The notes under the pieces were generated by a model. It was given only the letters and a program-made list of their open reading frames with translations, made no database searches and was not told the origin of the DNA. Source: Kitasatospora sp. NBC_00374 (GTDB lineage Bacteria > Actinomycetota > Actinomycetes > Streptomycetales > Streptomycetaceae). Taken from it: a stretch of 64,000 nucleotides of DNA. The translations under genes were made by a program, and so were the position numbers. The stretch lies in NCBI RefSeq assembly GCF_041434935.1, contig NZ_CP107964.1, positions 6,989,001-7,053,000 of the forward strand. Reading direction: 5' to 3'. Within the stretch, counting starts at the first letter, position 1. Each line of letters begins with the position of its first letter. Shown here piece after piece: positions 32,523-40,995 of the stretch.

Positions 32523-33716
32523 GTGACCGAGCGCGTCGTACTCGCCTACTCGGGCGGTCTGGACACGTCCGTCTGCATCGGCTGGATCGCCGAGGAGACC
32601 GGCGCCGAGGTCATCGCCGTCGCGGTCGACGTCGGCCAGGGCGGCGAGGACCTGGAGAAGATCCGCCAGCGCGCGCTGGACTGCGGCGCGGTCGAGGCCG
32701 AGGTCGCGGACGCCCGTGAGGAGTTCGCCGACGAGTACTGCCTGCCGGCGATCAAGGCCAACGCCCTCTACCAGGGCCAGTACCCGCTGGTCTCGGCGCT
32801 GTCCCGGCCGACCATCGTCAAGCACCTGGTCGCCGCGGCGCAGAAGCACGGCGCCACCACCGTCGCCCACGGCTGCACGGGCAAGGGCAACGACCAGGTC
32901 CGCTTCGAGGTCGGCATCAACTCGCTCGCGCCGGGCCTGAAGTGCATCGCCCCGGTCCGCGACTACGCGATGACCCGGGACAAGGCGATCGCCTTCGCCG
33001 AGGCCAAGGGCCTGCCGATCGCCACCACCAAGAAGTCCCCGTACTCGATCGACCAGAACGTCTTCGGGCGGGCCGTCGAGACCGGCTTCCTGGAGGACAT
33101 CTGGAACGCCCCGATCGAGGACGTCTACGAGTACACCCAGGACCCGGCCACCCCGCGCGAGGCCGACGAGGTGATCATCACCTTCGAGGCGGGCGTCCCG
33201 GTCGCGATCGACGGCCGCAAGGTCACCGTGCTCCAGGCCATCGAGGAGCTCAACAAGCGGGCCGGTGCCCAGGGCGTCGGCCGCCTCGACATGGTCGAGG
33301 ACCGCCTGGTCGGCATCAAGTCCCGCGAGATCTACGAGGCCCCCGGCGCGATCGCCCTGATCACCGCCCACCAGGCCCTGGAGAACGTCACCGTCGAGCG
33401 CGAGCTGGCCCGCTACAAGCGGCAGGTCGAGCAGCGCTGGGCCGAGCTGGTCTACGACGGTCTGTGGTTCTCCCCGCTCAAGCGCGCCCTGGACGGCTTC
33501 GTCAACGAGGCCAACCAGTCCGTCTCCGGCGACATCCGGCTCGTCCTGCACGGCGGCCGCGCGGTGGTCAACGGGCGCAAGTCCGACCAGTCGCTGTACG
33601 ACTTCAACCTGGCCACCTACGACACCGGCGACACCTTCGACCAGTCGATGTCCAAGGGCTTCATCGAGATCTTCGGTCTCTCCTCCAAGATCGCGGCCCG
33701 CCGCGACCTGTCCTGA
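32523..33716 (+). CDS. argG: argininosuccinate synthase
   Basis: 397 aa. Joins citrulline and aspartate with ATP. N-terminal ATP pyrophosphatase P-loop VVLAYSGGLDTSVCIGWI, then GCTGKGNDQVRFE and NVFGRAVETGFLEDIW. GTG at 32523 with GAAGGAGAAA upstream. In S. coelicolor, as I recall, argG lies far from the argC cluster; here it sits between argR and argH. Confidence 0.96.
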   Translation: MTERVVLAYSGGLDTSVCIGWIAEETGAEVIAVAVDVGQGGEDLEKIRQRALDCGAVEAEVADAREEFADEYCLPAIKANALYQGQYPLVSALSRPTIVKHLVAAAQKHGATTVAHGCTGKGNDQVRFEVGINSLAPGLKCIAPVRDYAMTRDKAIAFAEAKGLPIATTKKSPYSIDQNVFGRAVETGFLEDIWNAPIEDVYEYTQDPATPREADEVIITFEAGVPVAIDGRKVTVLQAIEELNKRAGAQGVGRLDMVEDRLVGIKSREIYEAPGAIALITAHQALENVTVERELARYKRQVEQRWAELVYDGLWFSPLKRALDGFVNEANQSVSGDIRLVLHGGRAVVNGRKSDQSLYDFNLATYDTGDTFDQSMSKGFIEIFGLSSKIAARRDLS

Positions 33717-33788
33717 CCAACCCCTCCCGGTCCCGGCTGCTCCCCCCGGCAGCCGGGACCTCCCCCTCACCGGCAAGGAGCCCACGCG

Positions 33789-35213
33789 ATGTCGTCCGAC
33801 CAGACCGCAGACGTCCGACTCTGGGGCGCGCGCTTCGCCGACGGCCCCTCCGAGGCCCTGGCCAGGCTCTCCGCCTCGGTGCACTTCGACTGGCGCCTCG
33901 CGCCGTACGACATCGCGGGTTCCAAGGCGCACGCCAAGGTCCTGCACAAGGCCGGCCTGCTGAGCGACGAGGAACTGGCCGGCATGCTGGCCGGACTCGA
34001 CCGGCTGCTCGCCGACGTCGACGCCGGCACCTTCACCGGCACCATCGCCGACGAGGACGTGCACACCGCCCTGGAGCGCGGTCTGCTGGAGCGGCTCGGT
34101 CCGGACCTCGGCGGCAAGCTGCGCGCCGGGCGTTCGCGCAACGACCAGATCGCCACACTCTTCCGGATGTACCTGCGGGACCACGCGAAGATCATCGGTG
34201 GCCTGGTACTGGACCTCCAGCACGCCCTGGTCGGCCTGGCCGAGGCCCACCCGGACACCGCGATGCCGGGCCGCACCCACCTGCAGCACGCGCAGCCCGT
34301 CCTGTTCGCCCACCACGTCCTCGCGCACGTGCAGGCCCTCGGCCGCGACGCCGAGCGGCTGCGCCAGTGGGACACCCGCACCGCCGTCTCCCCGTACGGC
34401 TCCGGTGCGCTGGCCGGCTCCTCGCTCGGCCTCGACCCGGAGGCCGTCGCGGCCGACCTGGGCTTCGAGGGCGGCTCGGTCGGCAACTCGATCGACGGCA
34501 CCGCCTCGCGGGACTTCGTCGCCGAGTTCGCCTTCGTGACGGCGATGATCGGGATCAACCTCTCCCGGATCGCCGAGGAGGTGATCATCTGGAACACCAA
34601 GGAGTTCGGCTTCATCACGCTGCACGACGCCTTCTCCACGGGCTCCTCGATCATGCCCCAGAAGAAGAACCCGGACATCGCCGAGCTGGCCCGGGGCAAG
34701 TCCGGCCGCCTGATCGGCAACCTCACCGGCCTGCTGGCCACCCTCAAGGCCCTGCCGCTCGCGTACAACCGCGACCTGCAGGAGGACAAGGAGCCGGTCT
34801 TCGACTCCTGCGACACCCTCGAGGTCCTGCTGCCCGCCTTCACCGGCATGATGGCCACCCTCACCGTGCACCGCGAGCGGCTGGAGGAGCTGGCCCCGGC
34901 AGGCTTCTCGCTGGCCACCGACATCGCCGAGTGGCTGGTCAAGCAGGGTGTCCCGTTCCGGGTGGCGCACGAGGTGGCCGGTGCCTGCGTCAAGGTCTGC
35001 GAGGGCCGGGGCATCGAGCTCTCCGACCTGACGGACCAGCAGTTCGCCGAGATCTCCGAGCACCTCACCCCCGAGGTCCGCTCCGTCCTCAGCGTCCACG
35101 GCGCCATCGCCTCCCGCAACGGCCGCGGCGGCACCGCCCCCAGCGCCGTCGCCGTCCAACTGGCCGAGATCAAGGCCGACCTGGCAACCCAGCAGGAGTG
35201 GGTCCAGGGCTGA
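33789..35213 (+). CDS. argH: argininosuccinate lyase
   Basis: 474 aa of the fumarase/aspartase superfamily. Splits argininosuccinate into arginine and fumarate. The signature SSIMPQKKNPDIAEL (about 282-296) has the catalytic Ser loop; RSRNDQIATLFRMYLRD and TAVSPYGSGALAGSSLG are also typical. The ATG at 33789 has AAGGAG upstream; 72 nt after argG, so presumably co-transcribed. Confidence 0.96.
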   Translation: MSSDQTADVRLWGARFADGPSEALARLSASVHFDWRLAPYDIAGSKAHAKVLHKAGLLSDEELAGMLAGLDRLLADVDAGTFTGTIADEDVHTALERGLLERLGPDLGGKLRAGRSRNDQIATLFRMYLRDHAKIIGGLVLDLQHALVGLAEAHPDTAMPGRTHLQHAQPVLFAHHVLAHVQALGRDAERLRQWDTRTAVSPYGSGALAGSSLGLDPEAVAADLGFEGGSVGNSIDGTASRDFVAEFAFVTAMIGINLSRIAEEVIIWNTKEFGFITLHDAFSTGSSIMPQKKNPDIAELARGKSGRLIGNLTGLLATLKALPLAYNRDLQEDKEPVFDSCDTLEVLLPAFTGMMATLTVHRERLEELAPAGFSLATDIAEWLVKQGVPFRVAHEVAGACVKVCEGRGIELSDLTDQQFAEISEHLTPEVRSVLSVHGAIASRNGRGGTAPSAVAVQLAEIKADLATQQEWVQG

Positions 35214-35273
35214 CACCCGGGACGCCGCCGACGTCGCCCGGCCGGGCTCGGCCGCTCCGCGGCCACCCGTCAG

Positions 35274-35303
35274 GTTCCCCGCGCCCCCAGGGGCGCGGGG
35301 AAC
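35274..35303. repeat. dispersed Streptomyces-type GC hairpin repeat
   Basis: GTTCCCCGCGCCCC (35274-35287) with GGGGCGCGGGGAAC (35290-35303) forms a 14-bp stem, and TGCGCG follows. This exact style of hairpin is found many times in intergenic regions of Streptomyces chromosomes, often after genes. It may terminate argH transcription. The surrounding 35214-35470 contains nothing else recognisable. Confidence 0.7.
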
Positions 35304-35470
35304 TGCGCGTTTCGGCGCGCCCGCGCGCCCGGCCCGGGTTCCGACGATCCGCCGGCGGGCGGGACCTCCGACGGCTCCCGGCCGGGGCGCTCCGCCGCCG
35401 GGCGTGCCCGTGCGAGTGGTCGGCGGGCCCCGGCCGTGTCCGGCAGGCCGCGGGGGAGGTCATACCGGGT

Positions 35471-35965
35471 GTGATTCCTGTCTCCGAGCTGCGCCGCGAG
35501 CTGCGGCCGTTCCTGGCGGCGCTGGCCCGGGGCAGCGGGACGGATCCCGAGGATCTGGAGCAGTCGGTCTGGCTCGGGGCCCTGGAACGGGCCGCGGCCG
35601 GCCGGCTTCCGGCGGCCCCCGCCGCCTGGCTCCGCGGCCTGGCCGTCCGGGAGGCCCTGGCCGCCCGCGCGGGTGCGGTGGAGATCCCCGTCCCGAAGGT
35701 GACACAGCGTCACCTCGATCCGGCGCTGCAGCTCGCCAGGGCCGAACTCCGCCGCGCCGTGCGACGGGCGCTCGCCGCCCTGCCCGGCCGTTGCCCGGAG
35801 CTGCTGGCGGCCCTGGCCGAGTCGCCCGAGCTGACGTACCGGCAGCTGGCCGCCCGGCTCGGCGTGCCCCGTGGCTCGCTGGGCCCCACCAGATCCCGCT
35901 GCCTGGGCTGCCTGCGGGCGCTGCTGGCGGCCCGGCGGGAGGAGTGGCGGCCGGGTGAAGGGTGA
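35471..35965 (+). CDS. small sigma-70-like (region 2/4) protein
   Basis: 164 aa. The N-terminal half (ELRRELRPFLAALARGSGTDPEDLEQSVWLGALERA) resembles sigma region 2. The C-terminal half is a region-4 helix-turn-helix (RALAALPGRCPELLAALAESPELTYRQLAARLGVPRGSLGPTRSRCLGCLRALL). It is shorter than a normal ECF sigma factor. GTG at 35471 is preceded by GGGGGAGG; other starts are possible. No anti-sigma gene is adjacent. It could be a real ECF-like factor or a regulator derived from one. Confidence 0.7.
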   Translation: MIPVSELRRELRPFLAALARGSGTDPEDLEQSVWLGALERAAAGRLPAAPAAWLRGLAVREALAARAGAVEIPVPKVTQRHLDPALQLARAELRRAVRRALAALPGRCPELLAALAESPELTYRQLAARLGVPRGSLGPTRSRCLGCLRALLAARREEWRPGEG

Positions 35966-36041
35966 GTGACGCTCGCCACGTCGGGCAGCCGGGAGGTTGA
36001 GAGCGGTCGACGGCTGGGTAGAGCGGTGGCGAACGCCGCTC

Positions 36042-36070
36042 TTGACGGTCGTCCCCGGTTCCGGATACTG
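36042..36070 (+). promoter_or_regulatory. candidate promoter of GNAT gene
   Basis: TTGACG (36042-36047) and ATACTG (36065-36070), spaced by 17 bases, resemble a vegetative promoter about 165 bp before the GNAT start codon. The gap 35966-36236 holds no gene. Confidence 0.45.
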
Positions 36071-36236
36071 AGCGTGAGTGCTGGTCCGGTCCCGGCGGGC
36101 GGTTGTGCCGTCCGGAGGGGCGTCCGTGCGCTTTCCCCCGGGCCGGGCCGATCCCCGTCCGGGCACACCTCGGCAGGCGGCCGGTGCGAGACCCTCACTC
36201 GTCGCGCCGGACACGATCCATGGGGAGGCCCCGCAC

Positions 36237-36731
36237 ATGGGCATGAGTGTGAGCATCTCGGCAGCGACCGAGCAGGACGCGGAGCAGATCCTCAAGCTCC
36301 AGTACCTCGGCTACCAGAGCGAGGCGGAGCTGTACTCGGACTGGTCGATCGACCCGCTGACCCAGACCCTGGACAGCATGCGCGAGGAGATCGCCGAGCG
36401 GCACGTCCTGGTGGCGCGCCTCGGCGACGAGGTCGTCGGTACGGTGCGCGGCTGGGTGGACGAGCAGGGCGTCGGGCACATCGGCCGCCTGGTGGTGCAC
36501 CCGCGGATCCAGCGGCACGGCCTGGGCCGCCGCCTGCTGGACGCCGTCGAGGGCCGGCTGACCGCCGAGCACGCGGTCAGCGCGTTCGCCCTCTTCACCG
36601 GTCACCGCAGCCTCGCCAACCTGCGTCTGTACGCCCGCCAGGGATACCGGCAGACCGCCGTGCGGGAGGTCTCCCGCCGGCTCAGCATCGTCACCCTGGA
36701 GAAGCCGGTCGCGACCTCGCTCGCTGCCTGA
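36237..36731 (+). CDS. GNAT family N-acetyltransferase
   Basis: 164 aa. A compact acetyl-CoA transferase: VARLGDEVVGTVRGWVDEQGVGHIGRLVVHPRIQRHGLGRRLLDAVEGRL contains motif A, and LRLYARQGYRQTAV motif B. The substrate is unknown. ATG at 36237 with GGGGAGG 8 nt upstream; MGMSVSIS could also start two codons later. Followed by a strong terminator hairpin. Confidence 0.8.
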   Translation: MGMSVSISAATEQDAEQILKLQYLGYQSEAELYSDWSIDPLTQTLDSMREEIAERHVLVARLGDEVVGTVRGWVDEQGVGHIGRLVVHPRIQRHGLGRRLLDAVEGRLTAEHAVSAFALFTGHRSLANLRLYARQGYRQTAVREVSRRLSIVTLEKPVATSLAA

Positions 36732-36741
36732 CCTCCGCCCC

Positions 36742-36782
36742 GCCGACGGCGCCCGCCTCTCCTGAGGCCGGGCGCCGTCGGC
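36742..36782 (+). terminator. terminator after GNAT gene
   Basis: A 14-bp perfect stem, GCCGACGGCGCCCG (36742-36755) with CGGGCGCCGTCGGC (36769-36782), and a 13-nt loop. It separates the GNAT gene from the met operon. Confidence 0.7.
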
Positions 36783-36868
36783 CTTGGTACGCAAGGGTCG
36801 TGTCCGTATTCCGGACAGCAAGTCCTGATCATTGGGACGGCGTCCCTATGTCTGATTTACTTGCGTCC

Positions 36869-36952
36869 ATGACTGCGACGACGAAATGCATCCCCACCGG
36901 CACCGCGCCGGCAGGCGAGCGATGCGTGTGCCGTCGAATGTGTCACTGCTGA
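36869..36952 (+). CDS. Cys-rich leader peptide upstream of metNIQ
   Basis: 27-aa ORF starting MTATTKCIPTGTAPAGE and ending CVCRRMCHC, with five cysteines, four of them in the last nine residues. It lies about 250 nt before metN and after the preceding gene's terminator, so it is probably the first ORF of the met transcript. Clustered Cys codons near the end of a leader peptide are typical of cysteine-responsive attenuation known from actinobacteria. An overlapping 22-codon ORF in another frame (36921 onward) is an alternative. An in-frame ATG at 36848 could extend it. Confidence 0.55.
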   Translation: MTATTKCIPTGTAPAGERCVCRRMCHC

Positions 36953-37022
36953 GGGCCACCGTCCCCCCGCTCGCGCCCCGAAGCGAGTAATCCCCCGCGC
37001 GCCGTTCCAGGCGTATCCGCCC

Positions 37023-37042
37023 ACCGGTCACCGATGACCGGT
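37023..37042 (+). promoter_or_regulatory. hairpin between leader peptide and metN
   Basis: ACCGGTCA-CCGA-TGACCGGT, an 8-bp perfect stem with a 4-nt loop, is followed by TGGGGCCTTT. It could be the attenuator or anti-attenuator of the met leader. The rest of 36953-37200 shows no S-box/SAM riboswitch that I can recognise. Confidence 0.4.
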
Positions 37043-37200
37043 TGGGGCCTTTCCACGCACGTTGTCGCCGCTCGGCGGCCACGGGCGGCGTACGACAGAA
37101 GCTGACCCCCTTTCACCTGCACCGGCGTGCTCGGCATGCCGCTGACCGCCATCGGCGTGCCGCCTTCCAGGCCGTCCGCCCACGAACAACGGAAGCAGCT

Positions 37201-38226
37201 GTGATCACCACCAAGGACCTGAGAAAGGTCTACAGCTCCCGGGGCCGCGAGGTCACCGCTCTCGACGGCGTCGACCTGCACGTCCGCCAGGGCGAGGTCT
37301 ACGGCGTCGTCGGCACCAGCGGCGCCGGCAAGTCCACCCTCATCCGCTGCGTCAACATGCTGGAGCGGCCCAGCTCCGGCACCGTCACCGTGGACGGCCT
37401 CGACCTCGCCGCGCTCTCCGGCAGCGAGCACCGGGCCGGGCGCGAGCTGCGCGAGGCCCGCCGCCGGATCGGCATGGTGTTCCAGCACTTCAACCTGCTC
37501 TCCTCGCGCACCGTGCAGGAGAACGTCGAACTGCCGCTGGAGATCATCGGCCAGGACCGCACCCAGCGCCGCCGCCGCGCCGCCGAGCTGCTCGACCTGG
37601 TCGGCCTCGCCGACAAGGCGCGCAGCTACCCGAGCCAGCTCTCCGGCGGCCAGAAGCAGCGCGTCGGCATCGCCCGCGCCCTGGCCGGCGACCCCAAGGT
37701 GCTGCTCTCCGACGAGGCCACCTCGGCGCTCGACCCGGAGACCACCCGCTCCATCCTCGCCCTGCTGCGCGACCTCAACCAGCAGCTCGGCCTCACCGTG
37801 CTCCTGATCACCCACGAGATGGACGTCATCAAGTCCGTCTGCGACTCCGCCGCCCTGATGCGCGGCGGCCGGGTGGTCGAGTCCGGCGCCCTGACCGACC
37901 TGCTCGCCTCCGAGGGCTCCGAGCTCGCCCGGGAACTCTTCCCGCTCGGCGACTTCGGCTCCGGCCACCCCGGCCACACCGTCGTCGAGGTCACCTTCCA
38001 GGGCGACACCCCGGCCCAGCCCTTCATCTCCCAACTGGCCCGCACCTACCAGATCGACATCAACATCCTGGGTGCCGCGGTCGAGACCATCGCCGGCCGG
38101 ATGGTCGGCCGGATGCGGGTCGAACTGCCCGGCGGCCACCAGGACAACGTGGTGCCGATCGGCTTCCTGCGCGAGCAGGGCCTGCAGGTGGACGTGCTCG
38201 CTGGGGCGAACGGAGCGGTGGCATGA
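37201..38226 (+). CDS. metN: methionine ABC importer, ATP-binding protein
   Basis: 341 aa. Walker A GTSGAGKSTLIR, Q-loop VFQHFNLL, signature LSGGQKQRVGIARAL, Walker B VLLSDEATSALD and H-loop THEMD. The C-terminal about 90 residues form the NIL/ACT domain (VEVTFQGDTPAQPFISQLA onward) that binds methionine and inhibits transport. GTG at 37201 gives the conserved MITTKDLRKVY start. Overlaps metI by 4 bases. Confidence 0.94.
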   Translation: MITTKDLRKVYSSRGREVTALDGVDLHVRQGEVYGVVGTSGAGKSTLIRCVNMLERPSSGTVTVDGLDLAALSGSEHRAGRELREARRRIGMVFQHFNLLSSRTVQENVELPLEIIGQDRTQRRRRAAELLDLVGLADKARSYPSQLSGGQKQRVGIARALAGDPKVLLSDEATSALDPETTRSILALLRDLNQQLGLTVLLITHEMDVIKSVCDSAALMRGGRVVESGALTDLLASEGSELARELFPLGDFGSGHPGHTVVEVTFQGDTPAQPFISQLARTYQIDINILGAAVETIAGRMVGRMRVELPGGHQDNVVPIGFLREQGLQVDVLAGANGAVA

Positions 38227-38969
38227 GCAACACCCTGACCTGGGACCAGATGCAGGACCTGATGTGGCCCGCCACCTGGGAGACGCTCCAGATGGTCGGG
38301 GTGGCCTCGGTCGCCACCGTGATCCTCGGCCTGCCCGTGGGCCTGCTGCTGGTCCTGACCGACCGCGGCGGCCAGTTGGAGAACCTGCCGGTGAACCGGG
38401 TGCTCGGCGCCGTGGTCAACATCGGCCGCTCACTACCGTTCATCATCCTGATCGTCGCGCTGGCGAGCTTCACCAAACTGATCGCCGGCACCAGCATCGG
38501 GTGGCAGGCCGCGACGGTGCCGCTCACGGTCGGCGCCATCCCGTTCTTCGCCCGCCTGGTCGAGACCTCCGTCCGCGAGGTCGACCCCGGCCTGGTCCAG
38601 GCCGTCCAGTCGATGGGCGGCTCGACCTGGACGATCGTCCGCAAGACCCTGCTGCCGGAGGCGCTGCCCGCGCTGGTGGCCTCCGCCGTCACCACGGTGA
38701 TCGCCCTGATCGGCTACTCCGCGATGGCGGGCGTGGTCGGCGGCGGCGGCCTCGGCGACCTGGCGTACCGCTACGGCTACCTGCGTTTCCAGACCACCTT
38801 CATGTGGGTGATCGTCGCCGAGCTGGTCGTCATCGTGACGGTGCTCCAGCTGATCGGCGACCGGATCGCCCGCCACCTCTCCCACCGCGGCTCGTACCCC
38901 AGCCCGCTCGGCCTGCTCTTCGGCCGCCGCCGCCGCAGCGCCGACGACGACGAGCTCATCTCCCACTGA
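38223..38969 (+). CDS. metI: methionine ABC importer, permease
   Basis: 248 aa with five or six membrane helices and the cytoplasmic EAA loop (SVREVDPGLVQAVQSMGGSTWTIVRKTLLPEALPALVAS). Forms the channel with MetN as MetN2-MetI2. Its start overlaps the metN stop (ATGA). The C-terminal tail (RRRRSADDDELISH) is cytosolic. Confidence 0.93.
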   Translation: MSNTLTWDQMQDLMWPATWETLQMVGVASVATVILGLPVGLLLVLTDRGGQLENLPVNRVLGAVVNIGRSLPFIILIVALASFTKLIAGTSIGWQAATVPLTVGAIPFFARLVETSVREVDPGLVQAVQSMGGSTWTIVRKTLLPEALPALVASAVTTVIALIGYSAMAGVVGGGGLGDLAYRYGYLRFQTTFMWVIVAELVVIVTVLQLIGDRIARHLSHRGSYPSPLGLLFGRRRRSADDDELISH

Positions 38970-39067
38970 CCCCGCCGGCCCGACCCAGGGCCCGGCGAGA
39001 ACCAGGCCGCACGTCCGTCACCCACGGCCCGGACGGCCGACCGCAACCCCGCAGAAAGGCACTTTTC

Positions 39068-39904
39068 GTGCGTAACGTCCTGAAGACCACCACCGTCATC
39101 GCCACCGCCGGCCTCGCCCTCTCGCTCGCCGCCTGCGGCAGCTCCGGCTCCTCGCCGGCCGGCGCCTCGGCCGACCCGAACAAGGCGCTGACCGTCGTCG
39201 CCAGCCCCACCCCGCACGCCCAGATCCTCCAGTACGTGAAGGACAACCTGGCGCAGAAGGCGGGACTCAAGCTGGACATCAAGGTGGTCAGCGACTACGT
39301 GACCCCCAACACGGCGGTCCAGGACGGCTCCGCGGACGCCAACTACTTCCAGCACGTGCCGTACCTGGACGACTTCAACCAGAAGAACGGCACCACCGTC
39401 GTCCCGGTCGAGCCGGTCCACCTGGAGCCGCTCGGCGTCTACTCCAAGAAGGCCAAGGCCGTCGGCGACCTCAAGGACGGCGCCCAGGTCGGCGTCCCGA
39501 ACGACGCCACCAACGAGGGCCGGGCGCTCAAGCTGCTCGCCGACAGCAACGTGATCACCCTCAAGGCCGGCGCGGGCACCGCCGCCACCGTCCAGGACAT
39601 CGCCACCAACCCCAAGAACCTCAAGTTCAAGGAGCTGGAGGCGGCCCAGCTGCCGCGCGCCCTGGACGACCTGGACGCCGCCGTCATCAACGGCAACTAC
39701 GCCCTCGACTCCGGCCTCAAGCCCGCCACCGACGCCATCCTGCTGGAGAAGGCCGCGGGCAACCCGTACGCCAACATCCTGGCCGTCAAGAAGGGCAACG
39801 AGGCCGACCCGCGGGTCAAGAAGCTGGCCGAGCTGCTGCACTCCGCCGAGGTGAAGAAGTACATCGACGACACCTTCCAGGGCTCCGTCATCCCGGCCTT
39901 CTGA
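39068..39904 (+). CDS. metQ: methionine-binding lipoprotein
   Basis: 278 aa, NlpA/MetQ family. Signal with lipobox LSLAACGSS, Cys23. The ligand domain starts KALTVVASPTPHAQILQYVK; conserved segments include DANYFQHVPYLDDFN, GVPNDATNEGRALKLL and AVINGNYALDSGL. Delivers L- and D-methionine to MetNI from the outer face of the membrane. GTG at 39068 with GAAAGG upstream. A strong terminator follows. Confidence 0.94.
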   Translation: MRNVLKTTTVIATAGLALSLAACGSSGSSPAGASADPNKALTVVASPTPHAQILQYVKDNLAQKAGLKLDIKVVSDYVTPNTAVQDGSADANYFQHVPYLDDFNQKNGTTVVPVEPVHLEPLGVYSKKAKAVGDLKDGAQVGVPNDATNEGRALKLLADSNVITLKAGAGTAATVQDIATNPKNLKFKELEAAQLPRALDDLDAAVINGNYALDSGLKPATDAILLEKAAGNPYANILAVKKGNEADPRVKKLAELLHSAEVKKYIDDTFQGSVIPAF

Positions 39905-39923
39905 GCCGCCCGCACACCCTGAC

Positions 39924-39960
39924 GACCGGGCCCCCGCCGACACCCGGCGGGGGCCCGGTC
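39924..39960 (+). terminator. terminator of metNIQ
   Basis: A 16-bp perfect stem, GACCGGGCCCCCGCCG (39924-39939) with CGGCGGGGGCCCGGTC (39945-39960), starts 19 nt after the metQ stop. Confidence 0.75.
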
Positions 39961-40122
39961 GTGCAGTATGCAGGGGACGCGGCGCGGTCGGGGACGAATC
40001 TGACGAGCCGTCGCCACAACGGCGGCGTACCTGACGGGCCGTCGACGGACAGCGGGTACCCTGGCACGCCCGAGGAGGGGCGCGGCGTACCGTGTGTCCA
40101 CGACCGGCGAGGAGAGACGGCA

Positions 40123-40767
40123 ATGGCAGCGAGCTTCCCCGAGACAGCCATCAGCACCGACCGGCTGCTGCTGCGCCCGCCCGCGGACTCCGACGCCGCC
40201 AGCCTGGTGTCGATGATGGCCGACGACCAGGTGAACGCCTGGACGGCCGTCCCGCAGCCCTTCACCGAGGCGCACGCATGGGAGTGGATCCGGCAGCTGT
40301 CACCGGCCCGCCGGGCCGAGGGCCGGGGCATCGCCTTCGTCGTCACCGAGCACCTCACCCAGCGGGTGGTCGGCACGGTCGAGCTCGGTGGCACCGACTG
40401 GCGCCTGGGCTCCACCGAGATCACCTACATCACCGCGCCCTGGGCCCGCGGCGAGGGCTACGCTCCCGAGGCCGTCCTCGGTGTCGCGCAGTGGCTGTTC
40501 GAGGACCGTGGCTTCCACCGCCTGGAACTGCGGACCGCCGCCGGGAACACCGCCGCCCAGCAGGTCGCCCAGAAGACCGGCTGCATCAGCGAGGGCGTGC
40601 TGCGCAGCGCCTGGACGGTCCGGGACGACGGGACCCAGGGCGACCGGGGCACGGCCCGCCGCGGCGGCGAGTCCCGGACCGACCTGATCCTCTGGAGCCT
40701 GCTTCCGGAGGATCTGGACGTGCCGGAGCCGGACTGGGCCGAGCCGCGCCACCTGCTGAGCGACTGA
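40123..40767 (+). CDS. GNAT family N-acetyltransferase (RimJ/RimL type)
   Basis: 214 aa. Begins with the RimJ-like ISTDRLLLRPPADSDAASL; the CoA-binding region is TYITAPWARGEGYAPEAVLGVAQWLFEDRGFHRLELRTAAGNTAAQQVAQKTGC. It probably acetylates a protein N-terminus or a small amine. ATG at 40123 with GGAGAG upstream. Monocistronic; no clear link to metNIQ or the cobalamin genes. Confidence 0.82.
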   Translation: MAASFPETAISTDRLLLRPPADSDAASLVSMMADDQVNAWTAVPQPFTEAHAWEWIRQLSPARRAEGRGIAFVVTEHLTQRVVGTVELGGTDWRLGSTEITYITAPWARGEGYAPEAVLGVAQWLFEDRGFHRLELRTAAGNTAAQQVAQKTGCISEGVLRSAWTVRDDGTQGDRGTARRGGESRTDLILWSLLPEDLDVPEPDWAEPRHLLSD

Positions 40768-40995
40768 CCTGCCGGGCGACCGGCCGAGGGGCCCGGTCGG
40801 CGGGTGCGCCGGGCGCACGGCCGTACGGCCCTGCGGCGCGCGGGGGAGCGCACCCGGTAGCCTCTCCTGGGGCGTGCCGAGACCGGCCGCCCGAGGGTCC
40901 GGACGGACGGTTCCCGGGCGTCGAGTCGCTCCGCCGAGAACTGTCAGCAGCCGGGCCCTGCAACGGGGCGGACCAGGCGAGGAGAACAGCCGCAG

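Noticed and set aside
36783..37200. SAM riboswitch upstream of metN
   Set aside because: No recognisable S-box or SAM-IV core; a Cys-rich leader peptide explains the region better.
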